Made by a program: the position numbers and the translations under genes. This document shows, in pieces, positions 1-13,912 of a DNA stretch of 64,000 nt (within the stretch, counting starts at the first letter, position 1; each line of letters begins with the position of its first letter). The notes under the pieces are model-generated. The model worked only from the letters and a program-made list of their open reading frames with translations, did not search any database and had not been told where the DNA came from. This DNA is from Synchiropus splendidus (taxonomy: Eukaryota; Chordata; Actinopteri; Syngnathiformes; Callionymidae), in the NCBI RefSeq assembly GCF_027744825.2, contig NC_071348.1, positions 13,425,563-13,489,562 of the forward strand, in the 5' to 3' direction.

Positions 1-739
1 TGCATGGCATATCTGACAAGAGCGGCTGCGTATAAAACATGTTACTCTACTGACTAAGCGCTCAGCTAGTTGAGATTCAAAATATCCATCAATTTCTCGT
101 ATAATATTTCATTTTCATGTGACTTTGAAGTTTCCTTTTCTTCCAGTTTCCTCATCTTGAACACTACCAAATCTCAATAATGATTCCTCCTTGATACCCG
201 TCCAACATGTAAAGCATCCAGGTGACAACTACAATAACCCAACAACCCCATACTTCGTATGGATGGCTGTGACTTGACCACACTTGCAACATCTTTCAGG
301 TTCTCCCATTAGTTGTTGCCACAGGCAGTAAGCCTCCTCCATCTTGCACCCTACCGTCTGACGCGCCTCTCCACAAGTCCAAACCATCTGAGTCAAACCT
401 GTGGTTTCCATTTTTGGAATTGACTACAGGTTTTCGAAGCCAGCTGCTCTGCCATTTTCCTGAGCTTTTCACTATCACAAGGCTCCAAAAGACATTGAGT
501 CCTGGGGTCCTTAAACTCGGACCTGTTTGCCATGGAAGACACCAACAATCAATGGCACCACTTCACCACAGTGAGGTGGCAAGGACATGGGTCTCACGCA
601 GAGAAAAAAACTATTGCTTTAGAAATATTAGAGCAAAACATTGTGATGATTACTATTATGGTTAAACAATAAAAAGGCTGGAGTTGTAGATCAAACAGTG
701 TGTTACTCTGGACACCCAGAATACACTAAAACACCTGTC
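1..739. other. No gene recognised (presumed ephrin-A intron 2)
   Basis: No reading frame here resembles a known protein, and no tRNA, SINE or clear repeat end was recognised. By position it should be intronic to the ephrin-A gene, because exon 3 was not seen downstream of exon 2. Confidence 0.4.
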
Positions 740-1165
740 ACAGTGTGGACAATTTCCCGAAGTACTTCAAATCCTCCACCTTCTTTATCTCTGCGTCCTG
801 TAACTTCACCTGTCCACTTGGGTCTCTCTCATTCACACACACGTATTCCGTCTTGCTGCGGCTAACCTTCATTCCTCTCCTTTCTCAGGCAAACCTCCAC
901 CTCTCTAGCTTATCTTCCACTTGCTCCCTGCTCTTACCACAGATCACAATGTCATCAGCAAACATCATCGTCCAAAGGGCTTCTTGTCTAACCTCATCTG
1001 TCAACCTGTCCATCACCATGGCAAACAAGAAGGGAGCTGAGCCTTGGTGCAGTCCCACCTCCACCTTGAACTCCTCTGTTCCACCTGCAGCACACCTCAC
1101 CACCGTCTTACACCTGGTATACATGTCCTGCACAAAGACACAATGGAGCTCCTTCTGAGAGTTAC
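740..1165 (-). pseudogene. RTE-like LINE reverse transcriptase fragment, broken
   Basis: On the minus strand this piece reads as part of a non-LTR retrotransposon reverse transcriptase. It shows DMYTRCKTVVRC, VGLHQGSA, PFLFAMVMDRLTDEVRQE and the catalytic FADD box (MMFADDIVIC). After WRFA an in-frame TGA at 887-885 breaks the frame. The same frame then continues as ERRGMKVSRSKTEYVCVNE and KKVEDLKYFG to about 745. HQGSAPFLF also lacks the two residues usual in this family (GSALSPFLF), a 6-base deletion. The N-terminal endonuclease and the C-terminus are both missing. The motif set fits RTE-related fish elements (Expander-like), but I am sure only of the LINE class. A dead fossil within the ephrin gene. 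Confidence 0.8.
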
Positions 1166-4100
1166 TCATTTATAGTCTTCAATTGACCATTGTGAGTCTG
1201 TGAGATTAAAATGGCTGAGTCTGCTCAGACAAGCCTTAATCCATCCTGGATATCAGACACTGGCGAGGTGTTTCCTGCTTTTCTTGAAGGCTAATGGCGG
1301 CCTGTAGGTCATGGACGAGGGACCCTGGCACAACGGCACCTCCAGTGTCCAGAGGAGCTGGGCAGCTGAGTGGCGGACAGACTGAACCAACTAATGCTGT
1401 TAGTGTCTCTAATACTATTGTGCTGTCCTCCCGGGCTAATGCCATTACACTGTAGCCGATGCTGTTGGCCCATTCGCCACAGGAACCCCAGGGGCAGACA
1501 TTTGGACCAACTTTACGCCTTATCTCTGATGTGGACAAAACACACGAGGGCTCGTTGTGGCCTGACCAGAAGGAGGGTGGGCCACGGTGGACCCCCATTG
1601 TTGCTGTTCTGTGAACTGGCCTGAGTCGCTACAATAGCGCAGTGTTTTTGTGTGTACATGTATACTACTGAGTCGGTCTGTGTGTGTGTGTGTGGAATCG
1701 CTCTCTCATGCCCACACAATGCTCCATTGTCCAGCCACAAACAACAGTAATTTATGTAAAGATTCTTTCTTTCCCCTCGTCTCATTCTCCATCGCTTTTG
1801 TTGCTCTCCCTTTTCTTCCTCTCATCCCTTTCTCCTCCCCTGCCATCCAGCTCTGTCAGACTGTGTCCATCTTTTGCTTTTCAGTCTCTCTGTCACTCTT
1901 CCACGCCTTTCCACCTCTGTCTGGTTCTCTGCTCGTCTCCCCCACTGTCGTCCCATATTGATCTCCATTTCTTATTCCTTCACTTCACCGTCCTTCACTT
2001 TCTTTGTTGTCACTTCATTCTTCTATTCTACACCTTGTTTCATGTCTTTCCTTTTCTTGCGCAAGTTGTTGAGAAAAAGTCAAAAGCTTTTACAGCCACC
2101 GAGTCAGGTTCTTTCTCTGGTTTATTTGAGATGATCCAAGTAAGAAGTGGAGATATAATGGACCAAAAGCAAGCCATCACTTGAGTGTTGTAGCAACTTG
2201 CAGGTGGAACAAAACGTATTGATGCCATTCATTGCGATTTAATGAAAGCATGAATGCTAGGAGCAGGAAACAAAAGCTTCATGCTGGCAACCGATTTCCC
2301 AAGATATGCTTTAAGACAAAAAAAAAAAGAAATAAAAAGATTTATCTTTAAGATCATGACATTTGTCTGTGGTTACAGTTAGTACCTCCTGCTCCATTTA
2401 TGGGGGAGCTAATGCCATGGCTGGGGATAGCAGGTAGAGTGAAGAAGAACAGGCTACTGCCTGCCTGTTTACAACACCTGGTGTCCACTCTGCTTTTGTT
2501 AAGCGTTGAATTGACGTGCAGACAGGTGAATTTAGAACTCTACCACACACATTAACTGTTGGATTTACAGATGGCCACTTGATATAAAGAGTCAGAAGGC
2601 TCTGGCCAGATTTACATAAAACATGCTTTCAATCCTCAGAACTTTTCTATTTCTTGAAATAGCTTTCATAATGTGAATCATTGTGATGTCCATTATCAAA
2701 ATTCTGGCTCCAAGTATAGATATTTTAATGAATTAAGCGCAGCATTTCCAACTCTCGTCCAATCTGGTTCAAGTACATTGATGGCTCTGCCTACTCAACA
2801 TGAAATCCAACAGCCAGATAGAGCAGCATGGAGCTCTGTCTGTGTGTCTGGAGGATGTTTGAGTATGATTGTAGTTTTAAAAGCACTTATATAGTAATTA
2901 CTGAGACTCTGAGTCAGAGTTGGTTCTATAAGATCAAGCTGCGCCTCTGTACAGAGTCTTCAGACCCAGCTGTGTGACTTGGATCTGATCAGTGACCGAC
3001 ACGTGACTTAACTTGTGTTTACTCCAGTGTATTCTCATACACAGGCATCAAAGAGTGTGACAGACAGAGTTAGAATAGAGTTGATCTGCATCTTTAACCA
3101 ATATCAAAATACAGCCAACACCCATACTTTGTTGATGAAGAGGACAGATTCCAATAAAGCATGGAGTGTGACAGTAGGGGTGCATTTGATCGGCACTGAT
3201 ATCTTTCATTTTGCAAAATGAATCACTTAGAACTCGCTACCCTGCTGGTCACACTGATGCTAAAGCTAGCAGGAGCACACAGTCTATGAGTGGTTCGCTG
3301 CAGAGCTACACTGAGGAAACACATGGAATTCACGGCATTAGATGACAAGTTTTTTTTCAGTTGAGGACCAAGTAAAGCTGCACCTGAGACCAGCCATATA
3401 ATACGCAGAGCCGGAGGTACTTTTCAGACACATCTGCAGCCTGACAATAACTCAAGACACTTTATATTGTTTTGTTAGTTTGCTATTTGTTATTTTATTG
3501 ACTGCCACACCACTTTTATTTTTAACAGCAACAATACTGCTGTGTTCACAAATATCCTTTTCCAGACAAGTTAAATGAAGTTGTATATGTCTATTATTTT
3601 GCAATATATAGCAAAAATCTATAATATATTTCAAAAAAGCACACTTTACATAAAAGAAAAACTGCTCCAGTTTGATTGATTTCTGAGAATATTGACCAGG
3701 AAGAGTCAGTGAGTTAAACTGTAAAGCAGGGCAATAAAATTTCCTGTTCAGTTTCCCACGTCATATGCTGTACTTGCTAAAGCATATATAAAAGCAGCCT
3801 GACTGCATCTTATTTCACTTCATATACATCATTAAAGCTTCTCAATATAAATGATATATATATTCCAAAACAAATGATTTGTTTTAATTTGTTTTAAGGG
3901 GCAGGGAATAGGCTAAAATTCCATTCCAAAACAAAAGACCCAAACCTGATATTTATAAGTAGTGGTCAGAAACATTTCGATATAAGCATTAAAGTTCTAC
4001 TATGACCCTTCCACTGTATATATGGAGCCTGCATATATATACTGTACATGCACATTGGAAGGGATGCCCAGGTGTGTTGTAGAAAATAATTCATGTTTCG

Positions 4101-4618
4101 ACTATTTTGTCTTCATTGACATGTTTTCATGTATTGTGGTGCAATTACGAGTTCTTTATATAGTATATAAATAACACCTGTATAGTGGACCATGTATTGC
4201 TTATCGTGCTGCTAATATCATGTAGGGTCAGTGTCGAATTGTGAGCTCCAATCGTCCCACTTCCAGACAGTTGCACTGTCATCCACACAAAAGTCCATCT
4301 TTGCTACCTGAACTTTTCCCCCGCCCCTTTCAAAAGCTGCTCCTAAAACACACAGATCCACTGTCAACCAGTTAGTACACAAGCCAAACCCGCTGGTGGC
4401 GTAGCAATGCTCTCACAAAAAACAGATGATGCATGTAGAAGTGGTTGCGTACCGCATTCTGACAAAAACGTGCAAATGGAATGAAAACACCTGGCTCATA
4501 TGGACGAAAGGAACCATCTCACAAGTAACTTTTAGCGGTACTGATTCCGTGTAGTTGGTGGCATTGTGACGAAAAAACATTTGCTTATTGTTGTTCAGTT
4601 AGTGATAGAAATACTCAC
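1166..4618. other. Intronic DNA without recognised genes; short GT run and a pyrimidine-rich tract
   Basis: Holds a short (TG)n run near 1677-1694 and a strongly C/T-rich stretch near 1765-2050. Open frames here are biased composition rather than proteins. A targeted look for ephrin exon 3 (a short exon with CLRL-type and VCC-type residues) on the minus strand found nothing convincing. Confidence 0.4.
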
Positions 4619-4917
4619 AGCTATAATAGTACTGGTGGCCTGGCAAGAACTCAAATCCCAATGAGAAGGGGGTGAATCTTTGGATCTTTTCAGAGAATTT
4701 TACAGGTCCAAACGGAGCAAAGGGGGTGTTGCACTCCCACCTCTGGATGGCTCCTCTGGTCTCCACACAACCCCCGAAGGAAGACTGTCTTATCAAGTAG
4801 AGAGCCAGCGTTTCGGGTGGCCCTGAGCCCACCGACCTCTTGTTGGGATAATAAGGGCAGTAGATATCCAGGTAGTCGTTCAGGTTGACCTGGATCGATA
4901 GCTCTCCTGATGTTAAC
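4619..4917 (-). CDS. efna4: Ephrin-A (ephrin-A4-like), coding exon 2: receptor-binding domain
   Basis: Second coding exon of the same ephrin, 299 bases, encoding most of the cupredoxin-like Eph-binding domain. Visible landmarks are LNDYLDIYCPYY, ETLALYL, a Cys in FGGC, QRWEC, and SEKIQRFTPFSLGFEFLPG followed by GHQYYYS. The three cysteines here fit the family's conserved set; the fourth lies in exon 3. The acceptor is a pyrimidine-rich tract ending ccag at 4919-4918 and the donor is gtgagt at 4618-4613. Phase in is 2 and phase out is 1, matching ephrin-A gene structure, so exons 1 and 2 give 141 codons plus one base. From memory of the family, the SEKIQRFTPFSLGFEFLPG block matches ephrin-A4; A2 and A5 have SEKFQLFTPFSLGFEFRPG and A3 has SEKFQRYSAFSLGYEF. 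Exon 3 and the GPI-signal exons were searched for on the minus strand of 1-4600 and not seen. Confidence 0.93.
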
Positions 4918-4919
4918 CT

Positions 4920-6690
4920 GGAATAAAGAAAGACAAATGGCATTAATTTTTCAGCCAGCAATTAGAGGCGCACATGACTGAGAGGGACAGAGCCGGCAAT
5001 GAAGCACAGACGGACGGCGAGAGGAAGACAGATGACGCGTATTTGGGATTCGTGGATGCCTGCAGAAATGGAGCTGCAACAGACGGATGGTTCAGCAATA
5101 TTAGGAAAAACAATTACACATTGAAATGTGCTGTTGTTCTTAAAACACAACAAAAAAACAGGTTGCTTTGGGAATTGAATTCTTAGAATAATACAACTGC
5201 CAGGGGAGTTACCCGACCTGCGAGGGAGAGGTGCTGAGGCACAGAGAGAACAATTCCTCAATGCTAATTAGGACCACTGAGATGAATTCCGTCTAAAACA
5301 AGCGCGACACGCTCCTTTTCTCACCCCTCTTTAACTTGGCGGGACAGAAATACACAGGTGTGCGCCAAGTGAGTGTGCGTCATGCAAAACTACGTCTTCA
5401 GTCAAGGCTGATTGGGTTTTGGAGCAACAACAACTGCAGACAAGACGGCATCATTAGAACAGAGGAGCCTCATCGTGCGAGCTGTCAAGAGTTATGGATG
5501 CTCACACTAAGCCCCGCACCAGATCCAAATACAACATGGGATGGAAGTGGAAGCCGAATTGATGAGGCTGCAGTTAAAAGCAGTATGAGACGAGGACAGG
5601 TAGAGGGCTGCATCTGAAAGCCATGGTGGCATTACGGCTGATGACTCTGCCCTCTTATTTCCATACCAATGAGTTTGGCTTTGTGGTGGCTCTTTGAGGA
5701 GATGGAGGAAGCGTGCTGTCCGGTATGTAGCCTCTTATTTAGTTCATTTCACAGACTTGGCTGAGGACATTTTAAAGTCCCACTGATTCTCCAGTGAAGA
5801 CTCCAGCTGACTGAAATAGCCACATTAATGAGCAGATCTGTGTTCCAGTTTGAAAGTAACTATGTTTCCCTGCTACATGAACGAGCTGTAGAGTGGAAAT
5901 AAATAAATAAATCGGAAAAGTCACTGCATCTAAAAGTGGAACGCTATAGACACAGGCCGTTTTCCATCTAGTAAAAGTTACATTAGGACTCAAACAAGAG
6001 TTTTCTTCATAACTTCCATGAAGAAATCCAAAGATGAAACTGCGGTTGTAAAGTGAACATCTATTGGATAAAGTCAAGTATATTTGATGGAGTATATTGC
6101 CTTGTTTAGTACAACAACCATGCTTCAATGATGAAAATAATAATTGTACATCTATACAATAATACGACAACAATAAAACTATGGCACTGAATTGACACTT
6201 AGGAGTTCAAGGTTCCATGAAAAGCCACATTTTAAGTAGAATATATAATCCTCAGTGTTCAGACCTTTGCTCTGTACGTGTTTATATGGATTAGTAAGGG
6301 CATTTTAATTTCTAAAGTGCACTTATGACTGAAGCACCTCACCTTAAATGTATTACATTCCACATTTTCAAAATACATTTTGAGAGAATATATTAAAGTT
6401 AGTGTTGAATAAATGCTGGAGGCTTGACACAAACTGAACTCACCTTTCAATATTTATATACCCGAATATAAAAAACATTTTCATGAATATTGGTTTGAAT
6501 TGAAATACAAATTGCTTAATTTTTACTAAACTTTATTCAAGTTTAAAATAATACACATCTCCATAATTTAAATTCACAAGTAGCGCCGGAAATTACTTTT
6601 TTAATTACAACATAAATTCAGTTAAAATTGTCCTTAATTCTCTAGCTATAGAGAATTGCCTCCCACCAATTACCTTTTCTAACTTGGACA
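4920..6690. other. Intron 1 DNA, nothing recognised
   Basis: No repeat terminus, RNA gene or protein-like frame was recognised between exon 2 and the 'ataagccgc' repeat. Confidence 0.35.
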
Positions 6691-6835
6691 GCAGAGCGCC
6701 TGGAATATAAGCCGCACCCACTAAATTTAAGAAGGAAAATAGCTCTGGTTCATACATAAGCCGCAGCAGTCTATAAGCCGCGGGTGCAGTGGTGCTGTCC
6801 GCACCGTAGAAAGGTCAATAATGGACCTGGCTAAA
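6690..6835 (-). mobile_element. 'ataagccgc' interspersed repeat, copy 1 (fragment)
   Basis: Contains ataagccgcacccactaaat, a spacer with gttcatacataagccgc, then tataagccgcgggtg and caccgtagaaaggtca. The same order occurs in reverse complement at 38583-38692, so the two are copies of one family in opposite orientation. A third relative is at 59690-60065. The minus strand is assigned relative to those two copies. The repeated 'actataagccgc' ends suggest an inverted-repeat DNA transposon, but the superfamily is not established here. Confidence 0.7.
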
Positions 6836-9800
6836 AAAATGCATCAAGTTCACTTGTAAAGTAGTTTTCACTAGTACATGCTCAACACTTTATACTACTG
6901 AATTGTGATGCTGCTATTCAGAGTGAGGTGAAGAAGAGAGTGGAGGGTGGAAGAGGCGGAGACGACTGACGGTGTGCGACAGAGGAGTAGCCAGAGTGAA
7001 GTTTAAGATAGTCGTGAAACCTGCCGTGATGGATGGTACTAGACTTGGAAGAGCTATGGAGAGGAGAGGGATGACATGGCAAAATGTGACATCAAGATCT
7101 GGTCACAGGTCTGTCAAAGTTGGACGGAAAAAATGATCTTTTGTGAAGGTAGAAATCTAAGCTTTGTGTGTCATTGGAAACGCAAGTGAAAGTAAAATTA
7201 AAAAGGCATCTGTGAGGGACGAACAAGCGAGCACAGTACAGTAAAGAGAGAAAGAAAGTTAAGTGTTTTAATTGGTGACCCCAGAGAGTCCGAGAGCAGA
7301 CACACACAGAACAACGGCAGAAGAAGTGAGGAGATGGACTTTAATTGGTCTCCTGTTCTCATGGACTGCTGACAAAGAGAATGAGCGGCTGAATGTAGCC
7401 CAGCCAGAAGGGGGCAAGTCTGTCAGTGGGGGTCTTTATAGAGGGGTGACAGAGCGGAGGAAAGAGGAAAGGGGTGCTGTGAGTCAGCGAAGAGGAACAT
7501 GGAGGGAAAAAGAGCGTGCAATGGGCAGGAGGAGGAGGTGGACAGTCTGAAGCTAAGTAGGTGAACACAGCAGAGACAGAAGGGATCTAAGCAGTGTGGA
7601 CTGAGGAAGGAGGTTGAGACCAAAGTGAAATGAAACAGAGGGGTGTGACAAGAAGTTGGAGGCCGTCCAGTAAATCCACCAAGGATACCCAACAAAAACA
7701 ATGTCGTTTAACAGGAATAGAAAGGCGGTGTATTTCCAGTATGCAGGGCAGTCGAGACCATCTGAGCAAGAGTTCTTCCAGAATTAGCCGTCTATCACAA
7801 GGACAGGACGCCATCCATCAGCATCCCTGGCTCTGGACACGTACGCACTCCCCTGATCAATATCCATGAGAGTGTCGGGCCAGGATAGCTCTATTACCTG
7901 CGTGTGCCAATTACAGCAGGGCAAAAACACTCCACTGCAGACGGGAACACACACTACCTGTGGGCCGCGGCTCAAGGGCCGCTCTGCGGTCAGATGTTGA
8001 CTTAGGTGCGCAGCTTCGAAGGCGACGCCACGTGTGTCTAATAATAAACCTGTGCTGTGTCAACACGCCGCAGCGTCTTCTGCTCTGCATGTCATTCACC
8101 TTCCACTTCTGCTCTGGTCTCCTTCACCCAACCCCCAATCCAGGTTCCTCCCTTTATCTTTTCATCACCCAGGAGTGTGTGCTCATTTTAAATATGTATG
8201 TTAGCCACCTATGTAAGGCCCGCAGTGCCGCATGGGCCAGAACATCAGTGCAGTGCAGGGCGACAACTCATGGCCAAATGCAGCCCGCCATTTCATTTTC
8301 AGCAGCCTGCATGAACTTGAACTGGAACTGTGAAATGGAAAATACCAGCCCACATTGATAAAAAAAATACTCTTACACAGTCTGCACCCAACATGCTGAC
8401 ACACAAGGTCATTCCTGGTCTGCCTAATAACACTAGTTCTCCTTCTTTTGTCAGTTTTTGGCAGAACAGATGTAGCAAATGCAGATTACTGCCCCCCACA
8501 GGTAGCATAAAATATGTTTGGAACACTGCAGCCTTTTATGAAAAATATTATTTTACCTTGATGCACGCAACCTGCTCTCCGAAAGTAATATTTTCATATT
8601 AATACATTTCGCCACATGTTCAGACACTCCCCACGTTACATGTTGCCTATGCAGCGATTACAGAGATCCCTTGCCTTACTCATGTCACCCTGTCAGACAT
8701 CTCTCCTCTGGCCTCTTCTTCCTCTCTCTCAGGTCCCTGGAAACCCAGAACCCTGCTCTCCACAGTGGTGACAGCACTCGGTGTCATCGGCGCACAGAGG
8801 AGGTGCGAGTGTCAGAAAACACCAGCCTGGGTGCGGACCAGTGCAGAAGCAAAGATGCAGGACAACCTACACGCACACATAAGAGCATCGAAAATAGACA
8901 CACACAGAGACATGAAAGTACTTGAGAATAAAACATGTCCTGCCCCTCACGCCAGAGGGTGACGGCTGAAACCTTCAGCGTGAGCTCAAGGTGCCAAATC
9001 AAAAAACTAAAACTAGAGCAGTCGTGTCCTATGGCCAGGCTTTGTCCATTTTTACAATGCTACATTTTTGCACAAGTGTTGTCAATGTACGTAAAAGTGA
9101 CCCGACACAGGCACCCGTGTGTGCGTGTGCATGCATGTGTGTGTTTCATTATGATGGAATGCAGGGGTTTGACTGTGGCTAAGACCTTTGATCCTTTAAT
9201 ATGAGAGAATAATTAAAGGAGCAAAAATCCCACAACACAGCTCCAGGAATACAGAATAGATACTCGATAACGCATAGCAGCTGCATACCGAACTCCCTCA
9301 GCTACCTTACGCAATTGATGCAAATATGCAATACTACAATGGCTTACCAGAGGTTCCACATGAATAAAAACATGAGTGCTATTGCGCTAATAAACACTTA
9401 AACAAGGAAGCATTTCATTTGTATGTAGATGGCCTTTGATGGTGGGAGGTATGGCGCCGTTTGGTTGGGTCATTTTGCTGACTCGGCACAGCAGAAGTGG
9501 TCATCCCCACTTGAGTGTGAATTGTACGCACAGCTATCGACCAGAACATTATTGGCGTGATATTGAACTACATCTTCCTCAATGTTACATCTATTTGAAG
9601 AGGAAAGTAGAATGTATTAAGTGGATGAGGGAGCAAATGCATTCATTTTCTTCTTCTTATCTGAGGTGAGCTGCCGAAGCAAAGAGGCCCTCTACCTCGG
9701 AACCTCCACCTGCTCTTGTAGGGTGCTGTGATCTGGCACAAACGCAGGCCTTTTCCCAGTTGCACTCACCCTATAACAGGGCTGTCAGCCTTGACCCCCA

Positions 9801-12535
9801 AATGGAATTAAACTAAATAGTTTTATTGAATTTACTCATGACTTTAATTGTATGCCAGCCATAGGTGTTTTAGGTGGGCCATGGCGGGCCAGAGCTGACC
9901 TGGGTTTGACTCAGCTACTCTACAATCTAACCAGGGAGGAGTAGCAAAACTAGTCTAGTGGCTTGCCAGTTGTTTGGGTCACTTCCGGCAGCTCGTGACC
10001 ACAGAATGTAGGTTGACTGGTAAATCCAGAGCTTTACCTTTGCTCTTTCTTCAACACGACAGGTTGCTCATTATTGGTGCTATGACTCACCTGTCAATCT
10101 TCTCTGGCTATTCACGTGATGCCATTTTCTTAAATGGCCACTTTTTCACTTCTGCTCTAAATCGATTTTAGGTTCAAGCACAGCGTCATATTCGCAGTTA
10201 TGAAATTAGTTCTAAACCTCTCAAAGAATCTTTCTCACTCTGCCCTGTGGCTTCCTTACGGCAGCTGGAGGCAGAGAAAAACAATTTCATCTGCAACAAA
10301 CCCACATCATCCAAACAGACACACACCTCATCATGAAGCGTAACAAACGCAGAACCTGCCAGCTACTGGCAGTCCAGCCGCTGCTCACTGGTACCTTCCG
10401 ACTGGGTTGTTTGGCTTCACCACTGCCAACTGATAAAACCACTCAAGGCAAACAAACAAGGAAAACCTCCCGCAAGACCAAACTGAATCAGCGATATGTT
10501 TTCATCCTCAAAATGACAACCTGTGATGTTGCACCTGGGAATAAAACAAGCTGCTGCAGGTAAATTATGTGATGAAGACGACACCCTGAAGACAGTTGGA
10601 AAGAGAGACGTTGAAAAAGAGAGAGAACATTCTGTCTTTTAGGTGTCAGCCACCCTCAGACCCACTTCAGAGGAAGTGTTACGAGGGTTACGAGGAAGAA
10701 ACCACACGAGGCTTCCTATATAATGTTACATATCTGCTGAATTATTCCACGGCTGCGTCTCGCCCTCTGCACGTTTCTGCGGATGTAAAACAGAAAAATA
10801 ATCAGGACAATCCCGCCTCAGCTTTCCTCCCTGCTGAGAGGAGCGCCCCCTCCCCTCCCTCCACACGCTGGCCTTTCGTGTCCACAGTTAAAAACATCAC
10901 TGTTGTGTCTAACCTGCCGCTTACTTCCCTCGTGCAAAAACAAGAATTTCACCCCCCCACCCCTGACCATCTGGGGCCCCCCCGTGGCCCGGCCTGGCCA
11001 GCCGGCGGCAAAATCCCTCACCCCCTCCTGCACCCCTCATCCTCACATCACCGTTTATTCTCCTTCTCACTTTAGATTCACGCCGTAGCCGTTGATCATC
11101 CGCTTCGTCCACAGAGGAAACAGACTTATCAGCGCCGTCCTGTTTGTGTGTTTCCAGCAAGGTCACCAGGAAATATCAAGCTAATATTTCCAGCATTTGC
11201 TGTTCTCTAGCTCCCTTCTTTGTTTTTGTGAGGAAAAAAAGCAGTTTGTAAGCATGTTTTGATCAGATCCGTCACTCAAGTTAAATCCCAATTCGATGGA
11301 TGGATGATTGATTTTTAGAATAAAGAAGTAAATGAGCTCGACGATGAACATGAGATTAACATGAGTAGGAAAAGCAACGTACGTGCTAGTACGATGAGTC
11401 GCACGGGACTGGAGCTGCTCCCAGTACTGGGGACAAGAGAGTACCTGTCCATCACAGGACAACATAGGTCCATTTATGCTCAACGGTACATACAGATATA
11501 GACACAGCCTTCTGTCACTGCTCTGTTTTTTTGTCCTGTATTTCTGTTTTCCACAAAGCTATTTACTATTCCAGGACATTTTATATGAATTGTTATAACG
11601 TTAAAGACCAAGGGAGAAACACTGCTATCTAGGGGCGGGAGGCCGTCATGTCATGGATTTCAACTGGAGTATGACTCAACTTCCCCTTAGATTAACTTTT
11701 AGCCTCAGTCATGACCAATATCAGTAGTTCAAAGAAACACTTTTAGGCCTTACAAACGTATATCATCGAAGGTTTTATCATCCATATTCAAGTTCACCTG
11801 ACCGATCCCTTATTTATTTTCAACCACCTTACAGGCAATTTCTGCTTTAAGATTGTGGTGGAGTTGCTGAACAGACAGATCAGAGCCTCTGATGTGGGCT
11901 GGGACTTTAGGAAAATGGATGTGCGCACGCATCTGGTCATGCGTGATGAATTTGGCACATATACATTCTGCCTGTCTCTGTACCAGTAATCTTGATACGG
12001 CGATTACTTTCCCTCAGACCCTCTATTAAATGACCGGCGGACATTCAGGCCTTTTGTGAATCAAACTGTGCAGCTCAGCAGTCATGGATGCGCTTAATCT
12101 ATAGATGCCTTAAGGTCCCACACACAAACACACCGTGGCCCATTTTGAAGGCACATATCCAATAGTGACCTTGAGATTCAATGAGCATTTCAGTGTTGAC
12201 CTTGAGGCCCATAAATTCTCAAACTGTTAGTCGCCAGAATGTTAGCATTATAAAACCATCCTCACCCTGATGCTCCATGAAGTCACACACCTTCTGGTAA
12301 AGACAGACCCTATTAGCTGCCAGTTCTAAACTTCTCTGTGGCCCGCCTGTATACTGTACACAAGGTCATCCAAACCGAGGGTAATTGAGTGGTTCAGGCC
12401 CACCGGACCTATCATCAAGCAGAGCAACATATCGGAAACGTTTTGATCCGGACACAGAACCCCACTTTACCACTCTCCAGTGTGCACCAGAAAACCAGCC
12501 TAAAGGGTTTCAGCCACTTTGATGGTGATTTCCAG
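6836..12535. other. Intron 1 DNA; short GT-rich stretch only
   Basis: A degenerate GT-rich run lies near 9115-9147. Purine-rich (7440-7560) and C-rich (10930-11060) tracts create long but unconvincing open frames. No known gene, RNA or transposon end was recognised. Confidence 0.35.
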
Positions 12536-13045
12536 GTAGGGCTGTCACCATATCAGACCTTCTCTTCTATTGTGTGCAAAAAACAATATCATAATAAATA
12601 GAAAGAAACTTAAATAATAATGGGACAATCATCTTTAACGTTATTTATCTACTGTGGACTGTGGACTGAACTTCAAGTATCAATTATGGTTGAGCTGGTT
12701 GCTGTTTAAAAGTGGGTCAGCACTATATGATACGCATCCTGATACAGGAGTGGTCATATGATACATTGTGATATTGCAATACTGTAAATTCAGCAATATA
12801 TTTTAAAAAGAGCCACCATTTTAAGGGAAAATCAGATAATGCCGTAAAATGAAAACAAGTTTATTGTTATGACATCAGTTCAGTTACAAACAAAAGAGTG
12901 AATCACTCACCTTACTCAACAAAATAACTCCAGTGTGCAAAAAGAAAACATTGAAACATGTCACAAATGCCACAACATATTCAAGTATCTATGTATCGAA
13001 TATCGATGTAGACAAGTTAAAATATCATGAGAGGGGATGAGAGGG
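12536..13045. mobile_element. hAT-like repeat fragment starting TAGGGCTGTCACC
   Basis: Starts with TAGGGCTGTCACCATATC, a terminus type common to fish hAT elements, followed by AT-rich cgata/gatac-containing sequence to about 13045. The stretch tcaagtatctatgta at about 12984 also occurs near 21640 beside another TAGGGCTG-type end. The opposite terminus was not found, so the right boundary is approximate. Confidence 0.45.
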
Positions 13046-13904
13046 GGTGAGAGGCCACATAAGGTCAGACATGCTGTTACTGAAATGATGCCATGATCGC
13101 CCCACCCATCCATTCTTCCAGACGGCCACCATTTCTTTTCCGTCCATTCCTCCGTCGGGCGGCCCAAACCTCAGCGTAATAAGTGCTCTGCATGCTTCTA
13201 CAGTCTAAATGGAGCGGCTGTGTAAATACAGGGCTGCGTTGTGCAGGTGCCAGGCCCAGATACTTGGGCCTGAATATAGCGTTGGCGCTCATACACTAAT
13301 GGGACGAGGAACAAAGACAGGTGGATGTGTAAAACCATAATTCATACAAGTCATGAAATCCATCAAAATGCTCCGCTACTAAGTGTCAGCTGAACTGATC
13401 CTCCGTGTCAACATCATTTGTCTCATGTTTATGCAGTGGTCGGCCCGAACGTCTTTGCATACCAAGCTGCAACCTGAAAGTCAAGCTGGATAGAAAGTGA
13501 GGCCAAACTCGCCCGAAACACACCATCACTTCAGGCGAGAAGGTTCACACGATGGATTTAAAAACCTCAAGTGGATAAAAGGAATTCAACCATGCTTTCA
13601 TCTTTGGTAAAATACATTTCATGCAAGGTCGCCGCGCATTGTGGCGTTTTTGTGAGTTTTTCTTTTCGCCAAAACAAGTGCGTGGGAAATGGTGCCACCA
13701 CAACCTCAGTAAACGTTTCAAATGAAGTACTCAATTAAATATACAGATTAAGCTACTATGAGCAAAACAAATAATGAATAAAGGCAAATAAAGTTTGTTA
13801 CTCATTTTGGGGTACCTCTAATTTTCCATTTTCATCCCGACATTGGGTGGCGGCCCTTTTTCAAACTTTTTTTTTGGGATTTTACACAGTGTTCTTTAAA
13901 TGCA

Positions 13905-13912
13905 GCTCTTAT
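13905..13912. repeat. Left 8-base target site duplication, GCTCTTAT
   Basis: Matches GCTCTTAC at 14708-14715 in 7 of 8 positions, flanking the element at 13913-14707. Eight bases is the hAT target duplication length. Confidence 0.7.

Noticed and set aside
885..1169. The 94-codon minus-strand frame as a small host gene
   Set aside because: It is a reverse transcriptase fragment with the FADD box; the same frame continues past an in-frame stop as further LINE sequence.
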